From positions 806,001 through 870,000 of the forward strand of contig NZ_CP019300.1 in assembly GCF_001953955.1 (NCBI RefSeq): a stretch of DNA of 64,000 nt, in the 5' to 3' direction. This document shows positions 46,137-54,495 of this stretch, in pieces. The translations under genes were made by a program, and so were the position numbers. Source of the DNA: Prevotella intermedia ATCC 25611 = DSM 20706 (GTDB lineage Bacteria; Bacteroidota; Bacteroidia; Bacteroidales; Bacteroidaceae). How positions within the stretch are numbered: the stretch's first letter is position 1; the number at the start of each line of letters is the position of its first letter. A model generated the notes under the pieces. It was not told where the DNA came from and did not search any database. It saw only the letters and a program-made list of their open reading frames with translations.

Positions 46137-47042
46137 TTATTTTTTATTGGCAAAGAACACGCCAATCAGAATTAGTACACTACCGATGGCTGCTTCCATA
46201 GTCATTTTCTCGCCCAAGAAGATGGCACTGATGATGACAGTACAAATAGGACTGAGGTAGTTGTAGTTGGCTATCTTCACTGCGCCCACCTTTTCTGTAA
46301 CGTAGCTCCATGCGCCAAAGCAGAAGAAAGATGCAACCAAACCGAGGAAGAGAAGGTTAAAAGTAACGGGCAAATCGGTAAGGAAGTTCTCTACAGGATA
46401 ATGCCAAGGTGTAATAATGAATAATGGAATGCTTGTTAATGCGCCGTAGAAAAACATTTTACGGGTAAGGAATGCCGCACCGTATTTCTGTCCTAATGGG
46501 CGGAGCAGCAAGCAGTAAGCACCAAAACAGGCTGTTGAAAGCAGTGCCAAGGCATCGCCCAACACACGGTTGGTTACAGTTGAACTTTCGTTGTTGCCGC
46601 CAAATATAATGAACGATACACCAATCAAGGCGATAATCGAACCAATAGCAAGAGATTTTGTTAGTTTTTCTTTGCAGAAAAGTATCGCCAAAAACATTGT
46701 AAATAGTGGCGATGTGCAGAGAATGAAGCTGATATCGTTCACGCTACCCACTTGGACTGCAAAGTTTTCGGGGATAAAATAGAGCGAACCTCCTAAAATA
46801 CCACATGCCACCATAAGCAATTCGTCCTTGATATTAGCGGACCATAGTCGTTTGTAAGACAGAGTCCACATAGCAAGATAGGCTATGATGTAGCGTGACA
46901 GAAAGACTTCGTCGGGACGCATACCACCTTGGATTACTACTTTCGTGTTTACAAGCGTAGCACCCCAGATACTTACAACCAAAATTGCGATGAGATGATA
47001 GAGGACAACTCTATTTTTACTCTCTTTGACTGTGTTAGGCAT
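46137..47042 (-). CDS. EamA/DMT-family transporter
   Basis: The 301-residue protein has ten hydrophobic helices in two similar halves, each an EamA domain (WGATLVNTKVVIQGGMRPDEVFL in the first, YLSPICTVIISAIFLGEKMT in the second). DMT transporters export metabolites, amino acids or drugs; the substrate is not predictable. A promoter TAACTTTG lies at 47073-47080 on the minus strand. Confidence 0.9.
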   Translation of the reverse strand: MPNTVKESKNRVVLYHLIAILVVSIWGATLVNTKVVIQGGMRPDEVFLSRYIIAYLAMWTLSYKRLWSANIKDELLMVACGILGGSLYFIPENFAVQVGSVNDISFILCTSPLFTMFLAILFCKEKLTKSLAIGSIIALIGVSFIIFGGNNESSTVTNRVLGDALALLSTACFGAYCLLLRPLGQKYGAAFLTRKMFFYGALTSIPLFIITPWHYPVENFLTDLPVTFNLLFLGLVASFFCFGAWSYVTEKVGAVKIANYNYLSPICTVIISAIFLGEKMTMEAAIGSVLILIGVFFANKK

Positions 47043-47072
47043 AAAACTATTTTATGTTGATTTAAAGTAGCG

Positions 47073-47080
47073 CAAAGTTA
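47073..47080 (-). promoter_or_regulatory. -7 box of the EamA gene
   Basis: TAACTTTG on the minus strand lies about 30 bases upstream of the start. Confidence 0.55.
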
Positions 47081-47219
47081 AGACTTTTTAGAGTATAAAC
47101 AAAATTCTTGGCTTTTAAATCTTGCTAAAACTTGAAATTTATGCGTTTTTTATGTGATATTTAACACTTGGAACGCTGTTACAGCTATTTGTTTTCCTTC
47201 TTTCGTTCTAACGAAATGT

Positions 47220-48002
47220 CTATTTCTTGATGTCTGTTTCGCGCATTGTTTTTGCAGCTTTGCACAAGTCTTTTATCACCTCTCCGCCTATTATTAATCC
47301 TGCTGTGGCAGGCACCCATGCGTTTGAAGCTGGTGTGGAACGCTTCTTGTGTGCGATGGTTTCTGTATTTGCAGCATCGTTTTCGGTATTTTCATTGTCG
47401 CCTGAATATAAAGATGTTAGCGGCTCTTCGGGACTGTAAACAACCTTTACGTTACGTATGTTGGTCTTACGGAGCTTCTTTCTTAACACCTTTGCTAAAG
47501 GGTCGTTAATTGTTTTAAACAAGTCGGTTACTTCAAACTGCGTTGCGTCCAATTTGAAAGCAGCCCCCATACTGCTAATCATAGGTATTCTTAGGTTGTG
47601 GCAACGTGTTATGATGTCTATCTTTGCCACTACAGTATCAATGCAATCCACCACATAGTCGTATGCTGTAAAGTCGAATTGGTCGGCAATCTCAGGAAGA
47701 TAGAATGTCTGAAACTTCTTTACCACGCAACTTGGGTTAATATCTTTAATGCGTTCTTCTGCTATATCTACCTTTGCTCGTCCGAGTGTAGCGTGTGTAG
47801 CAATAATCTGTCGGTTTATGTTCGATAGTCCAATATGGTCGTCGTCTACGATTCCAATTGTCCCTACGCCGCTGCGTGCCAATACTTCTACAACGTAACC
47901 GCCCACGCCACCGACACCGAAAACCAGCACGCTGCTGTTTTTTAAGGTGTCCATAGCTTTGCTGCCCAACAGTAATTCTGTTCTTGAAAATTGCTCTTCC
48001 AT
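47220..48002 (-). CDS. tcdA: tRNA threonylcarbamoyladenosine dehydratase (TcdA/CsdL)
   Basis: The 260-residue protein is an E1-like ATP-dependent enzyme. It has the nucleotide motif VFGVGGVGGYVVEVLARSGVG (27-47), the Asp-rich strand IGIVDDDHIGLSNINRQI and ASNAWVPATAGLIIGGEVIKDL near the end. TcdA cyclises t6A to ct6A at position 37 of ANN-reading tRNAs. A low-complexity Asn/Thr/Glu segment (about 200-222) interrupts the C-terminal part. It is transcribed divergently from the AmpG-like gene. Confidence 0.9.
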   Translation of the reverse strand: MEEQFSRTELLLGSKAMDTLKNSSVLVFGVGGVGGYVVEVLARSGVGTIGIVDDDHIGLSNINRQIIATHATLGRAKVDIAEERIKDINPSCVVKKFQTFYLPEIADQFDFTAYDYVVDCIDTVVAKIDIITRCHNLRIPMISSMGAAFKLDATQFEVTDLFKTINDPLAKVLRKKLRKTNIRNVKVVYSPEEPLTSLYSGDNENTENDAANTETIAHKKRSTPASNAWVPATAGLIIGGEVIKDLCKAAKTMRETDIKK

Positions 48003-48027
48003 ACCTTACTAAATTCCTTTGTGGGTG

Positions 48028-48099
48028 CAAAGTTAAGATAACATTCCCATAAAATGGCAGTAGTTTCTGTTTTTATGTTAGCTTTTTTCTTTACCTTTG
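48028..48099. promoter_or_regulatory. Divergent promoters of tcdA and the AmpG-like gene
   Basis: On the minus strand TAACTTTG (48028-48035) faces tcdA; on the plus strand TACCTTTG (48092-48099) faces the transporter, 46 bases from its start. Confidence 0.6.
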
Positions 48100-48145
48100 C
48101 AAGCGATGTGCGGAGTTTGCACATTATTATAAATGTGGATTTAAA

Positions 48146-49429
48146 ATGCAAGAACAGAATATTAAAAAGAAAGTATCGCCTTGGGCGTGGGTTTCTACAC
48201 TCTATTTTGCCGAAGGATTGCCCTATGCAGCAGTAACATTGGTGTCGTTGGTGTTTTACCAACAAATGGGATTGAGCGATGCTGAAGTTACTTTTTACAC
48301 ATCGTGGTTCTATCTTCCTTGGGTAATAAAGCCTTTATGGAGTCCGTTTCTCGACCTTATAAGAACCAAACGCTGGTGGGTGCTGTCGATGCAGATGTTG
48401 CTTGGCGCGGCTTTCGCAGGCGTTGCGTTCACCATTAACACGTCGTTTTGGCTGCAAGGCACTATTTGTTTCTTCTGGTTGTTAGCCTTTTCGAGTGCTA
48501 CACACGATGTTGGGGCAGACGGTTTCTATATGTTGGGACTTGATTCGCACGACCAAGCTTTCTTCGTGGGTATTCGCTCAACGTTCTACCGCATTTCAAT
48601 GGTTGTTGGAAAAGGTGGTTTGGTAGCCCTTGCAGGATTGCTGCAGGAATATATGAAGGTGCAACTTTCGTGGGCATTGGTGTTCTATGGCTTGGCAGCA
48701 ATGTTTATCGGACTGAGCCTTTACCATAAGTATGTACTGCCAAAACCTGATGCCGATGCCGAACGCACGCAACTTTCGACTTCCAAACTGTTGAACGAAT
48801 TTGTGGGAACATTCGCAAGTTTCTTCCGCAAAAAGCAAATTCTGATGGCTATTGCCTTTATGCTACTGTTCCGTTTGCCTGAAGCACTGTTGAATCCAGT
48901 AGGTCCTTTGTTCCTTAGAGCATCAGCCGATAAGGGCGGATTAGGTCTTTCTTTAGAGGCTTTCGGCGTTGTCAATGGCATCGTTGGCGTGGTCGGACTG
49001 CTTCTTGGTGGTATTTTAGGTGGCTTGGTAGCCAGCAAGGACGGACTGAAAAAGTGGCTTTGGCCTATGACGCTTGCCATAACCTTGCCCAATATCGCCT
49101 ATGTTTATCTTGGCTTTGCAATGCCTTCTACGCTTTTTGCCATCGGTGCAGCCATCTTTGTAGAAAACTTTGGCTATGGTTTTGGCTTCAGTGCCTATAT
49201 GCTTTTTATGCTATACTTCAGTCAAGGAGAGCATAAAACCAGCCATTACGCCCTTTGCACGGGCTTTATGGCACTGTCAATGATGTTGCCAGGTTTATTT
49301 GCTGGTGCTTTGGCAGATGCCGTAGGTTACGACATCTTCTTTGTTTTGGTTATGGTGTCGTGCATCTTCCCCTTCATTGTAGCATCTTTGCTGAAGGTAG
49401 ACCCTAAGTTTGGCAAGAAAGATGCGTAG
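48146..49429 (+). CDS. AmpG-like major facilitator transporter
   Basis: The 427-residue protein has 12 transmembrane helices and AmpG-type sequences: TLYFAEGLPYAAVTLVSLVFY in helix 1, SWFYLPWVIKPLWSPFLDL and SSATHDVGADGFY. AmpG imports anhydro-muropeptides for wall recycling. Relatives in Bacteroidota are often only annotated as MFS transporters, so the substrate is probable rather than certain. The gene converges with mutY, 15 bases apart. Confidence 0.85.
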   Translation: MQEQNIKKKVSPWAWVSTLYFAEGLPYAAVTLVSLVFYQQMGLSDAEVTFYTSWFYLPWVIKPLWSPFLDLIRTKRWWVLSMQMLLGAAFAGVAFTINTSFWLQGTICFFWLLAFSSATHDVGADGFYMLGLDSHDQAFFVGIRSTFYRISMVVGKGGLVALAGLLQEYMKVQLSWALVFYGLAAMFIGLSLYHKYVLPKPDADAERTQLSTSKLLNEFVGTFASFFRKKQILMAIAFMLLFRLPEALLNPVGPLFLRASADKGGLGLSLEAFGVVNGIVGVVGLLLGGILGGLVASKDGLKKWLWPMTLAITLPNIAYVYLGFAMPSTLFAIGAAIFVENFGYGFGFSAYMLFMLYFSQGEHKTSHYALCTGFMALSMMLPGLFAGALADAVGYDIFFVLVMVSCIFPFIVASLLKVDPKFGKKDA

Positions 49430-49444
49430 AGAAAATTAATTATC

Positions 49445-50428
49445 TCACAGACTTTTAACGAGCAAATCTATAAGGCGAGGTAGGGCGTAACGTTCTATCT
49501 CGCTTTCTTTTATCCATATATAATCGGCAGGTAGGGTAGGAGGAGTGTCGGTTTCTAACAGATAGAAATCGGCAAAAATGATTTGATGGGTAAGTATGTG
49601 CTTTATGTTCTTCTTTATTAGCTTGGCATTTTCAATGGCATTGCCCAGCAATTCTTTCGTTGGAAGTTCCCACAAGCCTTGCCAAATGTCGCCTGCACCA
49701 CGGCGGCGAATAGCAGTTTCGCCATTACACCTTATATATATAAAGGAGAAATGGCGTTCACGCTGTTTTGTTTTCTTTGCTTTAACAGGCAAGTCGGCCA
49801 CTTTATTGTTGTTTGCCGCAAAGCAAGTATCTATCAATGGGCATACTTCGCAGTTGGGCGAAGTTGGCGTGCACTGTATGGCGCCGAAGTCCATCAGCCC
49901 TTGATTGTAAGCTGCAGGAGCCTCTTTTGGTAGGTATTCCTGCGCCATAGCCTTGAAAACCTTTTTTCCTTCGGTAGAATCTATTGGTGTGTCAATGCCG
50001 AAATAGCGAGCAAACACACGATAGACATTGCCGTCTACTACTGCCACGGGTTCTGCGAATGATATTGAAGAAATTGAAGCTGCAGTATATTCGCCAATCC
50101 CTTTTAGTTGTTTTAACTCCTTGTAAGTCTGCGGGAAACGCCCTAAATCTACTATCTGTTGTGCTGCTTTGTGCAAATTTCGTGCTCGAGAGTAGTATCC
50201 CAGTCCTTGCCACTCTCTTAAAACCTCGTCTTCGGTAGCTTTTGCCAACTCGTGAACGTTAGGCCAACGTTTCATAAAACGTTCCCAGTAGGCTGTTCCC
50301 TGTGCAATTCTTGTTTGCTGCATGATAACCTCGCTCAGCCAAATAGCGTATGGATTGGTGGTTTGTCGCCACGGAAGTTCTCGCCCGTTTATGGTATACC
50401 AGTTCAATATAGTCTTGCTAAAGTTCAT
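49445..50428 (-). CDS. mutY: A/G-specific adenine glycosylase MutY
   Basis: The start at 50428 (MNFSKTILNWYTINGRELPWR) matches the family N-terminus. The 327-residue enzyme removes adenine mispaired with 8-oxoguanine. It has YYSRARNLHKAA, the helix-hairpin-helix LKGIGEYTAASI and the catalytic Asp in AVVDGNVYRV. An iron-sulfur cluster is bound by Cys in a C-x6-C-x2-C-x5-C pattern (CTPTSPNCEVCPLIDTC). The NUDIX-like C-terminal domain starts at about 215. The -7 box lies immediately before the start, suggesting a leaderless mRNA. Confidence 0.95.
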   Translation of the reverse strand: MNFSKTILNWYTINGRELPWRQTTNPYAIWLSEVIMQQTRIAQGTAYWERFMKRWPNVHELAKATEDEVLREWQGLGYYSRARNLHKAAQQIVDLGRFPQTYKELKQLKGIGEYTAASISSISFAEPVAVVDGNVYRVFARYFGIDTPIDSTEGKKVFKAMAQEYLPKEAPAAYNQGLMDFGAIQCTPTSPNCEVCPLIDTCFAANNNKVADLPVKAKKTKQRERHFSFIYIRCNGETAIRRRGAGDIWQGLWELPTKELLGNAIENAKLIKKNIKHILTHQIIFADFYLLETDTPPTLPADYIWIKESEIERYALPRLIDLLVKSL

Positions 50429-50432
50429 GGTG

Positions 50433-50440
50433 CAAAGGTA
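50433..50440 (-). promoter_or_regulatory. -7 box directly abutting mutY
   Basis: TACCTTTG on the minus strand ends 4 bases before the mutY ATG, so the transcript would start at or next to the start codon. Confidence 0.6.
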
Positions 50441-50663
50441 CTTAAAATATCGAAAGAAACTTCTTTTGAAATTATATACTTGCTTAGGAACGCCCACATT
50501 TACTGTTATAAGTTAGTCAGAATAAGACGTTTGTGGCTCAGAAACTATGGGAAAAGTACTGGAAACCTCTAATTTCTGCCCATTATTGTTTTGGATTGTC
50601 GACGTTTATTGGTGGAATAATTCTTTGTTCTTGCTGAAAGGTGTAAATGAAAAATAATCTTGG

Positions 50664-50856
50664 TTTTGTAAAGATAATTACATTGAAAATTGATAATTTC
50701 GTTTTGGCGTTGCGAAAGCGGCTGTTTTGCGAGGTAAAACCTACGCTTTTGCCGTGCAAAACAGCCGCTTTTGGAATGCAAAACAATAGGTTTTGTAATG
50801 CGTTGATAAATAGGTGGTTACGCAACAGTTGCGTTTGTGAAAAATATTTACACGTT
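50664..50856 (+). repeat. 22-bp-phased intergenic element, copy 7 (plus, core type II)
   Basis: The ends are TTTTGTAAAGATAAT and GAAAAATATTTACA. Words: GCGGCTG, CCTACGC, CAGCCGC and CAATAGG. The remaining part of the 50429-51204 gap is AT-rich and holds the mutY and purH promoters. Confidence 0.92.
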
Positions 50857-51144
50857 ATAGGCTTCTTTTTGCCTATATGAATAATGTGTATAGGCGAAGT
50901 TGTGTAGCGCACCAACGAGTGATTTCTATATAGAAAGACGAATTGGCATACTTATCGGTACTAAATTTCTACAACTCCAAAAATTATGAATAGACTTCTC
51001 TGAAAAGCTGTTTAATTTATGCGAATTGACTATTTTGTTTTTAATTTATATATAATTCGCAATGTCGAAAAATAAGAATTTAAGACATTTTGAGTTGATG
51101 TTGATTAATAATGTAGTTGAATTAAAGTTTTTTTATCTAAAATT

Positions 51145-51177
51145 CTTGTTTACTTATTGCAGTATTTTGTATCTTTG
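51145..51177 (+). promoter_or_regulatory. Promoter of purH
   Basis: CTTG at 51145-51148 and TATCTTTG at 51170-51177 are 21 bp apart, with the start 28 bases downstream. Confidence 0.65.
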
Positions 51178-51204
51178 CAAAACAAATTGAAATAGTAGGC
51201 AACT

Positions 51205-51798
51205 ATGGTTGATACAAAAGAAATTAAGACTGCATTAATCTCCGTATTCCACAAAGATGGTTTGGAGGATATTTTAAAGAAGCTGAACGAAGAGGACGTA
51301 AAGTTCCTTAGTACTGGTGGTACGCAGCAGTTCATAGAGTCTTTAGGCTACGAATGTCAGAAAGTGGAAGACGTAACTACTTATCCTTCTATCTTGGGCG
51401 GTCGTGTGAAAACGTTGCATCCTAAGGTTTTTGGTGGCATCTTGGCACGTCGTGATTTTGAGAACGACCAAAAGGAAATGGCTGAATACGAAATTCCGAC
51501 AATCGACTTGGTTATTGTTGATTTGTATCCGTTTGAACAAACCGTAGCAAGTGGTGCGAGCGAAGCTGATATTATCGAGAAAATCGATATTGGCGGCATT
51601 TCATTGATACGTGCAGGCGCAAAGAATTTCAACGATGTTGTTATTGTGCCAAGCAAGGCGGAATATCCTGTGTTGTTGCAATTGCTGAACAAGCAAGGTG
51701 CAAAGACAGGACTCGAAGACCGAAAAATGTTTGCTGAACGTGCATTTGGCATCAGTAGTCAGTACGATACGGCAATACATAATTGGTTTGCGAAGTAA
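51205..51798 (+). CDS. purH: IMP cyclohydrolase domain protein (PurH N-terminal domain alone)
   Basis: The 197-residue product corresponds to the MGS-like IMP cyclohydrolase half of bifunctional PurH (about 520 residues in E. coli). Clear segments are KFLSTGGTQQFIESLGY, PSILGGRVKTLHPKVFGGILARRD, DLVIVDLYPFEQTV and EKIDIGGISLIRAGAKNF. It closes FAICAR to IMP, the last purine step. The AICAR transformylase half is absent and the frame ends cleanly, so this is a stand-alone domain, not a frameshifted bifunctional gene. It starts the run leading to mreB, 116 bases downstream. Confidence 0.93.
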   Translation: MVDTKEIKTALISVFHKDGLEDILKKLNEEDVKFLSTGGTQQFIESLGYECQKVEDVTTYPSILGGRVKTLHPKVFGGILARRDFENDQKEMAEYEIPTIDLVIVDLYPFEQTVASGASEADIIEKIDIGGISLIRAGAKNFNDVVIVPSKAEYPVLLQLLNKQGAKTGLEDRKMFAERAFGISSQYDTAIHNWFAK

Positions 51799-51914
51799 AT
51801 AAAAACAGTATTTGCAGACTGTAAGCGTTTGTAGATAGCAAGCATATAAGCAAGAAAATAATAAAATGACGATGGGGATTGTCCCCGTTTTCACCACATA
51901 TCAAATATTTTAGA

Positions 51915-52937
51915 ATGGGATTTTTTTCATTTATCCAGGAAATAGCAATGGACCTGGGAACAGCAAATACTATCATTATCAGTGATGATAAGATAGTTGT
52001 TGATGAACCTTCAGTAGTGGCACTTGACCGTCGCACGGACAAGATGATAGCCGTTGGTAACGACGCCAAGATGATGTACGAGAAGGAACACCCCAATATT
52101 CGTACCATTCGCCCACTTCGCGATGGTGTGATTGCTGACTTTACGGCATGCGAGCAAATGATGAGGGGACTTATTAAGATGGTACATAGCGGTAATCGCT
52201 TGTTTTCTCCGTCTTTGCGTATGGTGATTGGCGTGCCTTCAGGTTCAACGGAAGTAGAGCTTCGTGCCGTTCGTGACTCTGCCGAGCACGCTGACGGACG
52301 CGATGTTTACCTTGTTTTCGAGCCAATGGCAGCTGCCCTTGGTATGGGACTTGATGTGGAAGCACCGGAAGGCAATATGATTGTTGATATTGGTGGCGGT
52401 AGTACCGAGATTGCTGTTATTTCGTTGGGCGGTATCGTTTGCAACAACTCTATTCGTGTTGCGGGAGACGATTTGACTGCTGATATTCAGGAATATATGA
52501 GCCGTCAGCACAATGTGCGTGTCAGCGAGCGTATGGCAGAACGTATTAAGGTACACGTTGGTTCAGCTTTAACCGACTTAGGAGATGAGGCTCCAGAAGA
52601 TTATATCGTTCACGGACCAAACCGTATTACGGCGTTGCCAATGGAAGTACCTGTTTGCTATCAGGAAATAGCGCACTGTTTGGACAAGACAGTGGCAAAG
52701 ATAGAGAATGCAGTTCTTTCTGCTTTGGAGAATACACCACCCGAATTGTATGCTGATATTGTGAAGAATGGTATTTATTTGAGCGGTGGCGGTGCCTTGT
52801 TGCGTGGAATTGATAAGCGTTTAACCGATAAGATTAACATTCCGTTCCACGTGGCTGAAGACCCATTGCACAGTGTTGCTAAGGGAGCAGGTATCGCATT
52901 GAAGAATGTAGACCGTTTCTCATTCCTGATGAGATAA
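51915..52937 (+). CDS. mreB: Rod shape-determining protein MreB
   Basis: The ATG at 51915 (MGFFSFIQEIAMDLGTANT) is preferred; the frame extends upstream without homology. The 340-residue protein is actin-like, with phosphate 1 motif MDLGTANTIII, phosphate 2 IVDIGGGSTEIAVI and adenosine motif IYLSGGGALLRGI. It forms membrane-associated filaments that guide wall synthesis in rod cells. It is followed by mreC, mreD, mrdA and rodA, the canonical elongasome order. Confidence 0.97.
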   Translation: MGFFSFIQEIAMDLGTANTIIISDDKIVVDEPSVVALDRRTDKMIAVGNDAKMMYEKEHPNIRTIRPLRDGVIADFTACEQMMRGLIKMVHSGNRLFSPSLRMVIGVPSGSTEVELRAVRDSAEHADGRDVYLVFEPMAAALGMGLDVEAPEGNMIVDIGGGSTEIAVISLGGIVCNNSIRVAGDDLTADIQEYMSRQHNVRVSERMAERIKVHVGSALTDLGDEAPEDYIVHGPNRITALPMEVPVCYQEIAHCLDKTVAKIENAVLSALENTPPELYADIVKNGIYLSGGGALLRGIDKRLTDKINIPFHVAEDPLHSVAKGAGIALKNVDRFSFLMR

Positions 52938-53021
52938 ACAAGCTAAATAGGGCTGACTGTTGGAGAAATGCACTGAAAGTTTCTTCAATGGTCGGTTTCA
53001 TTTTGTTGATAAGCTGTAAGA

Positions 53022-53903
53022 ATGAACAACCTAACTGAATTTCTTGCCAAATATAAACATTGGTTTCTTTTTGTTTTGCTGGAAATAGCCAGTTTGGTGC
53101 TTTTGTTCCGCTTCAACAACTACCAAGGTAGTGTGTGGTTTACCTCTGCCAATATAGTGGCAGGCAAGGTTTACGAACTAAGCTCTTCAGTTACATCTTA
53201 CTTCTCAATGGGTAAGCTAAATCGTGAATTGACGGAACGAAATGTGCAGTTGGAACGACAAGTAAAAGAACTTTCAGAGCAACTTTACGAAAAAACGCGC
53301 GACCCTAAGTTTGCGCAAAAAGGACAATACAGGTTTCTTTCTGATTTTAAACTCATAAACGCAAAGGTTGTATCTAATTCGCTTGATAAGGAAGAGAATT
53401 TCATAACCATCGACAAAGGGTCGTGGGACGGAGTTCGAAAGGATATGGGCGTGGCTTGTGGCAATGGCATTGTTGGAGTGGTTTATCTTGTCGGAACGCA
53501 TTATTCCATAGTCTTGCCAGTCTTAAACTCTAAGTCAAACATCAGCTGTTCTATACAAGGAAGAAGCTATTTCGGCTATTTGCGATGGGCGGGAGGCGCA
53601 AAAAACATTGCTTACTTAGATGATATCCCACGCCATGCAAAGTTTAAGTTAGGCGATAGGATTATTACAAGTGGCTATTCTGCAATCTTCCCTGCTGGTA
53701 TTTTAGTAGGTAAGATAAAGCACGTTTATAACTCTGAAGATGGACTTTCGTTCCGTTTGGCAGTGCAATTGTCTACCGATTTTGGCAATTTGCGCGATGT
53801 ATGTGTCATCGACGATGCCACGGTGAGAGAGAAAAAGAAGGTGATGGATGCTGCGAAAGATTCGATAAAGCATCTTAATACTGATTTTAGCGAAACAAAT
53901 TAA
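53022..53903 (+). CDS. mreC: Rod shape-determining protein MreC
   Basis: The 293-residue protein has one N-terminal transmembrane helix (about 13-30), a coiled coil (NRELTERNVQLERQVKELSEQL) and the periplasmic beta-domains with FITIDKGSWDGVRKDMGVA, GIVGVVYLVGTHYS and SGYSAIFPAGILVGKI. It links MreB to PBP2 and RodA. It lies 84 bases after mreB and 88 before mreD. Confidence 0.95.
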   Translation: MNNLTEFLAKYKHWFLFVLLEIASLVLLFRFNNYQGSVWFTSANIVAGKVYELSSSVTSYFSMGKLNRELTERNVQLERQVKELSEQLYEKTRDPKFAQKGQYRFLSDFKLINAKVVSNSLDKEENFITIDKGSWDGVRKDMGVACGNGIVGVVYLVGTHYSIVLPVLNSKSNISCSIQGRSYFGYLRWAGGAKNIAYLDDIPRHAKFKLGDRIITSGYSAIFPAGILVGKIKHVYNSEDGLSFRLAVQLSTDFGNLRDVCVIDDATVREKKKVMDAAKDSIKHLNTDFSETN

Positions 53904-53991
53904 GTATAGCTACGCATTACATATTTGCATTAATGGCAAGTTGTAATAGTAAATCAATGATTTTGTAAAAAGCTATTTTAGGATTTAAAGT

Positions 53992-54495
53992 ATGAGCATA
54001 GATTTTGTAAAGACTTTGGGTTGGTTTGTAGTTTTAGTACTTGCGCAAGTATTTGTACTGAACTACATTCATTTGTTTGGTTTTGCAACACCATTGCCTT
54101 ATATCTATTTCATCTTTCTTTTCAGAAGAAACTATCCTCAATGGGCAATTATTCTGTGGGGTTTTCTTATGGGTTTGGTGATAGATACCTTCTCTAACAC
54201 GCCCGGAGTGTCGTCAGCTTCACTCACTTTGATTGCAGCTATACAACCTTATATGTTGCGCCCATTTATATCACGCGATAGTGCTGAAGACCTGAAACCA
54301 GGGATAGCAACACTTGGTTATGGTCAATACATTTGGTATAGCATAATTTTGACTCTTATTTATTGCACCATATTCTTTACATTGGAGATGTTTAGCTTCT
54401 TCAATATCCTTGTTTGGTTGCAGTGTGTTGGCGGTAGTGCCTTGCTTTCTTTATTCTTTGTATTGGTAATTGAGCATGTTAGGAGTCGCGCATGA
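53992..54495 (+). CDS. mreD: Rod shape-determining protein MreD
   Basis: The 167-residue protein has five to six hydrophobic helices and no soluble domain, in the length range of MreD. GFLMGLVIDTFSNTPGVSSASLT is the recognisable stretch. Position between mreC and mrdA supports the call. It overlaps the PBP2 gene by 4 bases (ATGA). Confidence 0.92.
   Translation: MSIDFVKTLGWFVVLVLAQVFVLNYIHLFGFATPLPYIYFIFLFRRNYPQWAIILWGFLMGLVIDTFSNTPGVSSASLTLIAAIQPYMLRPFISRDSAEDLKPGIATLGYGQYIWYSIILTLIYCTIFFTLEMFSFFNILVWLQCVGGSALLSLFFVLVIEHVRSRA

Noticed and set aside
51205..51914. Frameshifted full-length purH
   Set aside because: The sequence after the stop has no AICAR transformylase motifs in any frame; mreB begins after a short spacer.
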